Shown here: positions 36,752 to 48,251 of the stretch, one piece after another
Numbering within the stretch: position 1 is the stretch's first letter
Layout: each line of letters opens with the position of its first letter
NCBI GenBank assembly: GCA_003864495.1
Contig: ML133454.1
Span: forward strand, 3,862,622-3,926,621
Reading direction: 5' to 3'
Length of the DNA: 64,000 bases
DNA from: Nemopilema nomurai
Lineage: Eukaryota; Cnidaria; Scyphozoa; Rhizostomeae; Rhizostomatidae
Notes under the pieces: model-generated
Database searches by the model: none
The model's input: only the letters and a program-made list of their open reading frames with translations
Told to the model about the DNA's origin: nothing
Position numbers and translations under genes: made by a program

Positions 36752-39700
36752 TTTGAAAGTTTTTCTACAATATATTTAAAGAACAGTTTTTCACACCCTT
36801 TGCCTGCAGCTAGCGCTCTCAACTGAGTGAACTTGCAATTGCGTCCGTTGGCATGCAACACTCAAATCGTTGGAAACGAATACTATTCGATTGAATACGG
36901 GGGATAACTTGTTACCGTTTACGCCCTTTTTTGAACCTTCAAAAAGCAGAAAGTTAGACTTCTGATCACCAATAACCCCCTATCCTCTCAAGCATTTCGA
37001 ATGGAATGTTGCTAGTAGAAACTTGAATTTGACCAATGGGCATTAAGCCAAAGAAATTCACGACTGCTGATTGGTTGATTGACGTCACAACGACCGATTG
37101 CCAAACCGGAGATAGCAGGTTCGAGTTCAAAGAGGAAAGACCTTGAGTTTGTTGTGGCAGCACTTGTTGCCACCAGCAGCGGCTTGTTTACAGCTCCTAG
37201 ATACATGCTAACATTCGTATAACTTACAGGCTATGGAATTGAATTAATTGAATGGCCAAATTATTTATTAACTTCTCTTTGCATCCCGTATAAATGCAGT
37301 AAAAAAGCACGATTGTCATTACTAGAGTACCCACAAAGTCCTTGTGGAGTATGACTCGGAGTATTTCTCGGAGTATGACGTATTAGTTTAAATTTAGAAT
37401 CATTTATTCTGCGATGAACTTGCCTGCCTAAATACCTCAATAACATCAGTGCCGCCTTCCAAATCTGTTGCTCTTTTGCGATATGAAATAAACGCTTGAT
37501 AAACTTGATTATTAGAAGTCAAGACTTGCTAGTTCCAAGAGTCCCTGCCATCCGGGGCAAGATGCAAGGCGCATTCAGTAATCCTTTATGCCCTGGTCAT
37601 AGGTTTGGTCCTACTTGCCATTTGGAGGCGACACCGACTACACGATGCTTGCATATCGTTCTTTTGGTGTCACTTTTGAGGAAGGTGTCAGCCTTCAAAA
37701 AGTTCTTTCAGTCCAAAAGTCTTACCTTTTACTTGTTTGTACTTTAAAGACAACAGCGGAAATAAAATTCTTACATACTTTTGAAGCTGTTTGCACTATG
37801 GAAACAAGGCCAGGAGTAGAACTACAGTAATTATATCAAAAACTGTTTTACAAGCTTATCATTAGCGCACTTCTATCCATATGTGAGAACTAAGTATGTA
37901 TGTATATCTAATGTCGATTGGTTTTCAGCGGATGTGAATACGTAGGCTATTATTTGAAGGTCCCTTAATAACAATTCACCAGAGAGATATTGCTGCAATA
38001 AGACAAATTTTGAGACTGCAAATCATGCCAGCATTTTCAGTAGCCATACATTCGCCTAAAGCAGCATAGCAGCTCATACAGCGTTTCGCAAAATCCCCAT
38101 TCGGATGTGCTTCTGATCATCTGTTGTTTCTTATTTGGGAGGACGTCTCCGGGTCAACCAGCATTGTTTGTGCGTCAAATTATGACGCGCATTAAGTGTG
38201 AAAAACAATTGGCTTTCTATGATGCCAATTGCTCAGCAAAATTAATAAAAATACCCTGTGGACAACAGTAATTGAAAGTAGAAAACGGTGATTGCTAGGC
38301 AGAAACGTCTTCAAGAAACTAAAAATACTTTGGATTGTTAAAAATTCATTGTTACGGAAAAGATTTGGAGCAAACGACAAATATCAAGAGGCTTACAGAT
38401 AACGGGTACGATACTGGCACAAAGAATGGCGGGAAGAATAAAATACATGAAGAAATAAATGAAAGTGACAGCCTTTAAAATCACCAGTAGGCCAGGGAGA
38501 GTTGTGTTGGCCAGGGAATGTAATCAGGGACAATTCTACAACTTCGTAATATACAACTTGGATATTTACGTGCCCGAAAAGACACTGTTTCATTGAGTCT
38601 CAGTTGAACCACATTGGTGTATTGAACACAGTTTCCCAATCCTTAATTACAGTGGGGGGGGGGGGGCGGGGGGCGAAGAAAAATGGTGGGAACAAGTCCA
38701 GCACATGTGCAGGGTATAATCGTACGGGAATCAAATGGGGGCACACTAAAGAAATATTCCCTAAATTTGCAACTGCACGTGTAAAGCTTTTTGTATACGA
38801 TAGGCCATCAAGTTAGGAAGATGGCAATTACAAAATATTTCACGTTTTAAAAATAGCTGGTCATATTACAGAGTGTTCTGCTACATCTATAAGCACACAG
38901 TGAACTCATTCGAAAAGGATGCCGAAAAGGTAACATTGAGTTTAATAAACACTAGCTGCCATAGCAACTTGAATCATTATCTACCACGCAGGGGTCAAGT
39001 AATTGCGCAAATAGACAACATAGGAAGCTGCTCTCGGAAATTTTCCTTTTGCTTCAATTTGCGACAACTTTTTTGCACTTTTTATTCTGAAATACAACCA
39101 TTGTCTTTTCTATTCTCGGAAGTCTTCTTTGCCTCATTTATTTGCTTCAGTATGGTCACTACTCTGTTCTGTAAGTAAGCAAAATGAAAGCAAAATTATA
39201 AACTGCATCGTTTGAAAAACTTGAGAATGGAAGAAAGTTACGACAGGGACTAGATTGTGGCGAATATACAGATCAACCTCATTATGCCAAAAATGGAGCG
39301 TTCTTGCCTGACGTTGAATGTTGATATTTCTATCTAAGAAACCAAACGGCATTGCATCATTAAATCAGAGGCTTGAAACCAGCTCTAATATTTAATAAAA
39401 GCAAACGAAACAAAAATTTCTTGTGCCCGTCGAAGTTACTGATAAAAACAAATTCAGATTGCGCTGATAATGAATATAATCCAAGGTAACTTCTTAGATG
39501 TCAATTCGCAAGAAAACATCTTTTCGAAGATACGTCATACAGTGCATATTATTGTACAGACAAGAAATATTTATTTCTCATTCAAATTTAAAGGTCGATA
39601 AATTGACTGCGCGACTGCAAAAGCTCCTATAAGGTATCAATGGGGCATTAAATATTTCGCTTTCAACGATAACTCAGTCTTTCTCCGCCTTTGTTATGAA

Positions 39701-40304
39701 AATAAAAACCCTACAAAACCTCAAATTCAACAATTCGTTGTAGGCATCTTTGGACAACGCATTGTCAATATTTCGTTTCTAGCTGTTTTTTGTTGCAAGA
39801 ACTCAGCTATTTTCCAGAGCAAATAGAAGGAACACTGCTCAGTCAAAAAGAAGAACTTCAATTTTGACCCGGAGGCAACAACAATAAACTCTAGCACAAA
39901 AGGCGCTCGGATTATATTTAATAAACAATGGTTTATAAAAATCCATAACCTTTAGCCACAAGCCATTCAGAAAGCCAGACAAAATCTCTAGTTCTTTAGG
40001 AATATTCATCAAAACAAATCGTAAAGCGGTCTGGCGATTGAAAATCGTCATGGGAAAATCAGCTGATTCTGAAAATGTTGAAAACAACGATTCTGAATCA
40101 GCTGATGGTGTCAAGAAAAGAATGTTATAGGGTAGGATGTTACAGGGCGTGTGCAGACGCTGAACAACGGGAAGATGAGAGGCGATGAGCCGGTTTGACG
40201 GTCTGACGGGCGGCTCCTAGATAAAGTCAGACATGCAGGTGTGAATGATGCATTTTGGTCCCCCCAATCTTACAATAAATGATTAACGTAGAGGCTTTGA
40301 GCAC
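36752..40304. other. Gene-poor region between tubulin copy 3 and the L52 gene
   Basis: Contains the copy 3 promoter motifs, a long G-run near 38654-38673 (13 G, C, then 6 G) and a 12-bp inverted repeat ATCAGCTGATTC/GAATCAGCTGAT around 40062-40107. Several open frames exist, but none shows a known domain or convincing splice signals. Confidence 0.4.
37033..37087 (-). promoter_or_regulatory. Putative proximal promoter elements of tubulin copy 3 (CCAAT boxes and CRE)
   Basis: About 280-340 bp upstream of the copy 3 ATG there is CCAAT at 37033-37037, the inverse ATTGG at 37070-37074 and the palindromic CRE consensus TGACGTCA at 37080-37087. The clustering and position fit a proximal promoter. 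No TATA box or transcription start is assigned, and short motifs like these can arise by chance. Confidence 0.35.
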
Positions 40305-41896
40305 TTAATCGAAAATTGGGGCGAAATACCACCCCTTCTTGCAGGCAACGCCGTGCTTCTGATGTTCCAACAGCTGAAAAGAAAACGGAATGAGAATTCG
40401 AACAAAAAACACGGCAGAAAGGAAAGCTTGAAATATAAAAGAAAGCAGGTGGTTGGCGAGACACGAGTCCATTAAGAGATTTCATCGAGTTTACCAATGC
40501 ATGGCAGGTGATTATTTATTGATAGAACCTTTGGGAAAAACTCGGCGATTTCTCCCCTAATAAGTTTGACAGTACGCCTGATTGCAGCAGAATGTGGCCA
40601 TGGCAAACCTCTCGCTAACTGGTATCTGTAAAGACCCTATACACAGAGCTGATTGAAAGACGTTTCGGTCATGAAAAATTAATCAAGCAGCTTCTGATAA
40701 AGGGCCCCCGTATTCAAACAACATCCAATGCAATTTAATGCATCCAAAAACAGCAATATCAAATAGCGTGATCTGTTGCATAATTCAACGAAACTAAAAA
40801 TATTGATGGGCGAGGGTTGGGCATTTTGTACATCACATCAAAGTTCCCTTTATAATTCAACATAGCACCATAAACCGAAATATAAAGGAAAAAGAGTCTT
40901 TTAGATGACTTTTAAAGTAAAACGATCATTCTCAATCCATGTTTTCATTCTCATCGTTTTAAATAATTTTAAGACTAAATAAATCGCAGTTTTGGAATTC
41001 AAAATCCTAATTCAACACCTAGAAGGCCCATTTCATGGTTGCTTCAGCTTGAAGAAAAAAAGACAAGGCTCCCTCGCATAGCCAAAACGAAAGAGGATTT
41101 TTTATTAACAGAAAGAACACATACCGCCGTTTCTATGCGTTTCTTCTGCCTTTCGAGTTCACGTTTTGATAGTGGAGGAAGGGATCCATCTTGTAAAAAA
41201 TATTTATCATAAAAAATAAACACGGCTTGAAAAAGAAAATTAATAATGAGTCTAGAAAGAACATCATCATCATAAATAAACAACAACTTCTGCAAGAATA
41301 CTTCTGTAAATAAACAACAACTTCTGCAAGAATACTTCTGTAAATAAACAACAACTTCTGCAAGAATACTTCTGTAAATAAACAACAACTTCTGCAAGAA
41401 TACTTCTGTAAATAAACAACAACTTCTGCAAGAATACTTCTGTAAATAAACAACAACTTCTGCAAGAATACTTCTGTAAATAAACAACAACTTCTGCAAG
41501 AATACTTCTGTAAATAAACAACAACTTCTGCAAGAATACTTCTGTAAATAAACAACAACTTCTGCAAGAATACTTCTGTAAATAAACAACAACTTCTGCA
41601 AGAATACTTCTGTAAATAAACAACAACTTCTGCAAGAATACTTCTGTAAATAAACAACAACTTCTGCAAGAATACTTCTGACAAAGCAGGTCCATCTGTG
41701 TCCCAAGGAGGACCATTTTATCAACTCTTGCCATTAATCTGAATGTGTAAATTGCAGTTCATTAACATTAAATAATCGAATGTCAAAGCAAGGAAGGTTA
41801 GTTTACAAGAATCTGTTTGTCTTTATACCTAGATATGTCCAGTCAGGAGTATCTGTCAGAGGACCATATGCAACAGAGTCCACTGCTTTTCCCTGT
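40305..41896 (-). CDS. MRPL52: Mitochondrial ribosomal protein L52 (mL52), C-terminal exons
   Basis: Subunit of the large mitochondrial ribosome. Exons seen: 41896 (or 41892)-41829, 41189-41125 and 40373-40305. The first two join as AYGPLTDTPDWTYLDG and continue SLPPLSKRELERQKKR, matching the conserved YGPLTELPDWSYADGRP core and following basic helix of animal L52. The last exon has a strong pyrimidine-tract acceptor and ends GWYFAPIFD then TAA, shorter and less similar than vertebrate L52, so it is the least certain part. Two alternative acceptors four bases apart (41896 and 41892) open the first exon. A possible 5' exon lies at 45366-45315 and a 26-nt exon at 42448-42423; with acceptor 41892 they make one 91-residue frame. 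Confidence 0.75.
41277..41680. repeat. 34-bp minisatellite in an MRPL52 intron
   Basis: About 12 nearly perfect copies of a 34-base unit beginning CAACAACTTCTGCAAGAATA and ending GTAAATAAA, in the intron between the two best-supported L52 exons. The copies are almost identical, implying recent expansion. As 34 is not a multiple of three and the unit lacks stops on the minus strand, three overlapping minus-strand frames are open through it; they are artefacts of the repeat. Confidence 0.95.
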
Positions 41897-42422
41897 CTGG
41901 AAAACAGAATACCCATTTACATGAAAAAACCTTGCATGCCATACAGTAATTATAAAACCTTCAAATTTGCATTGACTGGGAAAATGATAGCAGAAACAAA
42001 AGTAAAACTGGTTCTTATGTCCTACATCACCAAAGATAACATGTACTTCCATATTATGCCTCTTGATATCAATTAACTACATGCCAGGCTTCCTGCAGAG
42101 AAAAACTGGTACAAGGTCTAGAAAAACCCAAGTACAGGCTAGACTTTGCAGAATTCCACCAAATTGGAAGCAACATTTGTCACTTTAAAGATTGATGCAT
42201 GGCAATAAAAAGAGTTTTGAATCAGCTTGTCAGAAAACTCAGTAGATATGCAGCTTTTATTAATTCATATCATTTCATTCTGTATTAAAGCCAGGATCAA
42301 GTTCTACCTCCATAAGTGTGAAAAATGAAAAAAGGAAAACATCATCATGAAACTCACTTTCTTCTGAAAGCCCCTCCAGCAAAGACTGGGAAACTATATG
42401 AGAACTGTCTTGTAGCACTTAC

Positions 42423-42448
42423 AATACAATTCAGGTGGGAAGTGTTTC
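42423..42448 (-). other. MRPL52: Possible 26-nt exon of MRPL52
   Basis: A 26-base segment lies between a strong acceptor (TTGTTTTTCCAG) and a strong donor (GTAAGTGC) on the minus strand. It starts by completing a codon left at phase 1 by the candidate first exon and ends in phase 0, which fits the 41892 acceptor of the next exon. It would encode NTSHLNCI after the shared Gly. The expected Trp-Arg of other L52 proteins is absent, so this may be chance. Confidence 0.3.
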
Positions 42449-43815
42449 CTGGAAAAACAAAACAAGTGGGGAAAAATGCAGTGCTTTGCTTCCAAAAATA
42501 TAGATTTTCATCAAACAAATTTTTCTTGCAGGACAAGAAAGAGAATGATGAAATTTGTTAAGATGGTACACTAATCAATCAGAATGTGAAGCTAGGTGTA
42601 CTTGATGAACCACTCTCCCAACATACCAGTTAGAGGTGACAATCTTCACATGCAGCGAGAGATGTTGCTCTTCTATGGAAAGCAATTCCTAAATACTGAA
42701 AATGTTTGTGCTCCACTGCCAATATTGGCTGGTCCCTTATTGGAACTCATTTACAAAATGGAAACCTGTTAAATGTTTCACTGGTATGAACTTCCAAGCC
42801 AGTGCAAAGTGACCAGCCTTGTTCTGTCAATTTCATGCTAACATTTAAGGTTGAAAGAAGATTTGGCGCCATACATTCTGATAAACATACATTCTGATAA
42901 ACACCTTAGAGACTGATTAGGGAATTTGAGACACTTGGCCTCTTTAAGGTAGAACTTTAACATCTTTAGCCAACAAAATATTTTCTTTTTATCAAAAATA
43001 CACCATTTCGGTTTTAATTATTGTTCCATTGTACTATCAAGCATGTTTTTGTCAAATGCACAAATTTCTTAACAAGGAACCCCCAAAATTTACCCATCAC
43101 TATTTGGATATGAAAATTCTAGAACCAATATCTTTTAATCTGAGGGTCCTTACTGGGCAGGATGACTTTCCATTTTGATAACACAATGTTGACAAAATTG
43201 ACATAGGCTGTGAATGGTTTATTTGGTTTGTTATAAATTGGGTAGCTTTACCACAAAGAACTAGCCACTTCTTCAACATACTAACTACCTTTGGTGTATA
43301 AAACTTATTCAACTAGAAAAACTCTTTGTTCTTTCTAGCTAGTATCTCATTTTGTACATAGTTTCATTTTGAATAATACATATTATAAAACTGGAGGCTT
43401 TCCTGCTGAGGAACAATGCAGATTGTTTCTTGCTAGGCAACTTTGAATATGAAAATAGAAATAAAAAATTTGTAGAATTTGGCTCTCCTTTGCAACTGAG
43501 GGAAATATGCTACCTGTCACTTCTGGCTTCCTGAATTGATATGGATGATTATATCACAGGACTCAACAGAACATATGATATGCGCTTAACTAGAAGGGCC
43601 TATTAAAGAGCAGTATTTAGAAAAGAAACAGTGCAAAATCACTGTACTTGAATCAGCTTAATCTTATTGAAAACATATTGGGTGAAAAAGATATTGTTCA
43701 CACTGGCTGTTCAATGTGTGTAGTAATGTTGTGTAGCAACCCAGCTAAATGTGCGTAAATCTTTCATTGCCTTTGATGAGAAAAAGGTTGTTTCAAAGCA
43801 AGGTCTTCTCTAACT

Positions 43816-44210
43816 TTAACTACTGCCCTTTAGTGTGGTTCTTCCCCTCTGCTAGATCTATTGACAAGATAAAAAAATACAGGAACGAGCCCTAGTTTTT
43901 CTTTTTGATGACCACAATTAATCTTATAGAGATCTGCTTTGCAAATCACACAAATGCTAGCTAATTGGCAAAGGAACTTCTTTCAAAAACAGTAAAAAGG
44001 TTTGACCTGAATTTATGCAAAATGTTTTGGAACAAAGAACATCTGATCAATCATCACGTTGTCCACAAGACCAAAGATTGCAGCACTATAAGACCTACTA
44101 AACAACTTTCAGTGCAGCTGCACAGACGGCCACAGGTTCTTGCACCAACAATTTGGAATGGCTTATCAAATGAAATTAGTTATCCTATTAAATAGATTAA
44201 TTAAAACTGG
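43816..44210 (+). pseudogene. Fragment of a LINE reverse-transcriptase ORF (C-terminal part)
   Basis: In plus-strand frames the pieces YCPLVWFFPSARSIDKIKK and, after frameshifts and a stop, RPTKQLSVQLH then PTIWNGLSNEI can be read. These resemble the region after the reverse-transcriptase domain in many cnidarian and other LINEs (NYCPLVW... IWNSLP). No catalytic domain, 5' end or tail is visible, so this is an old truncated relic. Confidence 0.65.
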
Positions 44211-45314
44211 GACAGGGCAATCTGTTCATATGCCAGGCTTAAGAAAAATTGCCAAAGGCAACCCTAGATGGCAAAAACCAACAAACTGAGGGGTCCAATT
44301 CGAGCATTTAACGCAGCAGTGGGAGCTTATTGATAATTTATAGTTCCAGGGTGGGGGCCAATTCGAGGATTTACGGTAGTTCTAGTAAGATTATCATGCT
44401 AAGTCGCAAACTGCGGTCCTGCTGCTACCCTCTAATAAGTCCAACATTGTGCATTTTCTGTTTCATTTGTCAAAAATTCCTTATAAAAACCTGTCCAGGA
44501 ATTGGGCCTGCAAATGCACCAATGCTGTGTGTCTCGTTCTGTAAACTAGCTAGCATGCACTAGCATACCATGATCATTTGGGCAAATTAGCGGATGTGAA
44601 GAACAATTCTTTGGAAGACAATAGGTAGTCAAGTGACATGTTGTATTTTTACATTGTCACAGGATGTGAAAGATTTTCAAAACAACGGGATCAAACTCAA
44701 AATTGTTCCCGTTTACAAACCCCCTTTCACACTTTTGACGCGCAAAACATCAGTTGGTTGTAACAACACCAACAGCATTAGACTTATCAGGCCCTTTCCC
44801 GCTCCAAAATTAATTTTTATTGATTGACCAAATTATTTTTCGAATGATATGCCGATTTTGATATGTTTTAAAGGGTGTTCAGCCACTTAATCGCGTGTTC
44901 TTAGGGTGTTCTTGGGGTGTTCAGCCTGTTCTTGGAGTGTTCAGTCTTTTAGAATCGACGCCAGGCTGCAAAGTATTTTATTTGCGCGCAGGGAACGCCA
45001 CAACAACGAATGTCAATGTGCAAATAATGAATGTTCCATGCAAGGAATTTTTTAGCAAAATATTCGAAGAGGTCTTTTAATTTCTTAGCGTTTTCGTGAA
45101 ACAAGGGAAAAGAATTAAAGTGAGTGAATAATGAAATTAATATGCATGCGCATAGAGAATTTCAAGCTGAATGACCATTATGAGAGACAATTTAGGGCGC
45201 TAGTGCTAGGGGAAACACGGCAGTCAATCAATCGTTTGACTGAGGCTGCAGTGTTCACCTCGAATTTTTTCTTAAGTTTTCTTTCAATTGCAAGTCGAAT
45301 TGATACAACCTTAC

Positions 45315-45366
45315 CTTTTGCAGCACATGTGGAGCATCTCAGGAATCCCTTGATTGCAGCCGCCAT
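45315..45366 (-). other. MRPL52: Candidate first coding exon with mitochondrial-presequence character
   Basis: An ATG at 45366 opens MAAAIKGFLRCSTCAAK, then G|GTAAGG. It is basic, lacks acidic residues and has a hydrophobic/Arg pattern like a mitochondrial targeting peptide. It is followed by a good donor, phase 1. It is the nearest plausible 5' exon for the L52 gene, about 3.4 kb upstream of the conserved exon, but the connection is inferred. Confidence 0.4.
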
Positions 45367-45399
45367 CTTTATTGTGAGATTGAGCAGCTACCTCGTCTT

Positions 45400-48251
45400 G
45401 AGTTTGAGGTTGTGATAGAAGTTGGCGGGAGAAAGTTTTTGGAAGGCAGGAAAAACCCAATGAAATGATTTAGGAGATGTTCAAGATAGAAAAACATCAA
45501 AAAATCATACGTTCGCTTGGAATTTATTGAAGAAGAAGGGTGAGATGAGTTTTTTAGGCTCATATTGAATTAATACTAAGAATCACAAGGAATGGCGTAA
45601 TGTTTAAAATCTCTATTTAAAAAGGAGTGTATTATAGGGTGTTCAGCTCAAATTGATTATTTTTAAATCCCCTTCGATTTGGAATGCAAATCAAAAGCAG
45701 CACAGAACAGTGACAATGTACTTTTTCCCTGCTTAAAGCACTTTTTCGTCAAACACCCTTTGGATTATGCAAACACTTCTGGTACTATTAGCTGTGCTTT
45801 TGCATGCATACATCACCACAAACGCTTTGAACTCGCAAGGCATGCTTTGCATCACAGACGCAGCGCCACCCTTTCACTGAATTTTCTTTCACTTCATTTT
45901 TTTGATTCACCATGGTCTTCTTTACAAACAATTGCATTGTCAAAGGTCAGAGGCTACAAGCTAAAGAGTCAAAAGTTAGGGGCGGATCCAGTAGGATGCG
46001 AAGGGTGCTCAAGCACCCCTCAGATTTCGCGGGCATATCAATTGAAGGCACGGCCGCTTCAATTCTGAGTTCTACGCACAACAACCTGAAATTTGAGCCT
46101 CTGCTTCGGTGCCCTGTCTCACAAATGTCCAGCCCTACTCTTTCGTTTCCTGTATTGAAGAATTATCGAACTCCCCCTGGTTTCACCATACAGCATTCTA
46201 CAGACTCGGAAACCATTGTCTCCTCTATAGCCCAGCCATTACAGGAACCCATGGCCTGTGAATTATACCAGATTCTGCACCCGTGGAAGTGAACTTAGTC
46301 AATGACTGTGCAAGATCGAGGGGTTCTCAACATTGGCGTGAGAACCCATGGATTTCAAAAATTTGAAATTTCAAAGAATGCTGACTTAACCAGGGGGAGT
46401 TTGTTCTACATCAACCATTATCTTGACATTGACCAGGGGGAGTTGGCATTCACCAGGGGGAGTTGAATTATGATGTCACCTTAAACAGGGGGACTGAGTA
46501 GCTAAGACTTTAGGCAAAGCTGCGGAAAGTTTTGTGTACTGCTTCTGTGTACTGCTGCAGCAGACTTCCATTTTGTTTGTCACATATTAACATGGGTACG
46601 ATGTTTGTCAATAGCTCTTGGTTGCAAACCTTTGTATATGAGCCCTCCTCAGAATAATTGCTGGATACACCCCTGAAAAGTGTTGCCGGAAACATCCTCT
46701 TTTGCATAAGAGGACAGTGACACAAATGAGGAGAGTGGAGAGGAGAGCTAGTAGGGAAAAATTCTCTATCTAAATTGATTTGTTCAATTCTAGAACATGT
46801 CAACATGGTTCAAGCAAATTCTAAAGATTCAGTTATGTTTGATTTCTTTATTGCCTGATATCTTGCTTATATTCAACGAAAACATCACTTCTTAAAAGAT
46901 TAGAAATATTCTTTTTGTTAGACACTTTCCTTTAACTGAGCTTCTTCTGAAATCCTTCAAAAGTTCTTTGGTTTATAAAAGCTTTATCATGAACATTTGT
47001 GTAACATTAAAGAGGCTGTTAGGACTTTATAAAAACTGTAAGGTCAACATTTTATGAATCACATTCCATAGCATGCCTTAACCTTTCAAGGTGTGCAATT
47101 ACCAGCAGGCAGGTAAATTTTCATTGCAAATGCTAAGCAAAGATCAGAAAATGATAAAGAACCTGGCAATTTCAATAGCCAGTTGCTGGTAGAAAATAAT
47201 GCCACTGCACAAGTGAGACCACGAGAGGGACACTATATTGGCTGTGTTTTGACAAATCAGCTTTGCTTAACTATTTTGCAGCATTTGAGAGGAAGTTGCC
47301 CCCCTTCTGCCCTAGCATAACTAAAATGGTGGCTTGAAATACCAACAACATTAGAGAGATATTGGCAAAAACAATTGGAGGCTGCCTCTAAGATATCTTA
47401 ACTTTGAAAGCGTTTCAATTATCTTGCATTGAAAAGTTAACATTGTAAAATCCTTTTCAAATAACTTTATTTAATCATCTTAGACTTAAATTCTCCTTTT
47501 TAAGTTGTTTTTTTGATTAGCTTTAATTTTTTGAATTGATAGTTCTTAGTATTATGACTTTGTAAGTCCTAACTTTCGAAACAGGAGATATTTCCAGGAA
47601 GAGATTTTTTGCACAAACCTACAGATATGACAGACATTTATTATAAACATCAATGTAACATCCAACAAAGAAATTGTATAAAAAATTTAAATCTATTTTA
47701 CATGACATACCTTTAGAATCTTCCAAAAACAAGTCTGACTTTGTTACAAAGTGTACAGTGAAATTTCTCCTTTCATTCTAATCAGCTTAATTATACAAAT
47801 GGAATTATTTAAAATCTACCCTCTGGACTTTCAACTGTGCAGGCTAAAATATTAAATTAAAAGAATTGTTATTGCAACTCTGGTATGATGATCATTATCC
47901 TGGTTTTGCTTGAACAACTGATCTGATTTCCTGAGTGCCTTTCGAGCTCACTTTCTTTTTTAGTTTGATTCAGGTCATATCAGCCATACTAGTAGCGTTA
48001 CAATTAAATACAAACACGATAATTTACGTAGCCTCTTCCTGGTGACGAAGCATTTAATTGCCGGCATCGCGGTGCTGGTATAAATGCTGCATTGTGATTG
48101 GAATTGGAACCGAGAGGGAATACGTCCATACCGCAGGGGACACACGCGAACAACGTCTCCTTCGGTGGCGCTTATGAAATTATTCTTCACAGACCCTTTT
48201 GTACTCAAGGCCCTCCGATAACTTTATCATCTAACTGAAAGTATAAAACTC
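45400..48251. other. Gene-poor region with GGGGGAGTT repeats
   Basis: No gene is supported. ACCAGGGGGAGTT occurs three times between about 46391 and 46466, with a related copy near 46487, and its reverse complement AACTCCCCCTGGT at about 46170. A GGGGCGGATCCAG block at about 45979 followed by a GGGTGCTCAAGCACCC hairpin looks like one end of a hAT-type element. The two sets may bound a decayed element, but I cannot define ends. Confidence 0.35.

Noticed and set aside
39839..40114. A 91-codon minus-strand frame and a short plus-strand frame MGKSADSENVENND at 40050-40128
   Set aside because: No domain, splice context or homology is visible; the inverted repeat ATCAGCTGATTC explains the patterned sequence.
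41044..41734. Three overlapping minus-strand frames of 154-226 codons
   Set aside because: They arise from the stop-free 34-bp repeat cycling through all frames; the array is intronic.
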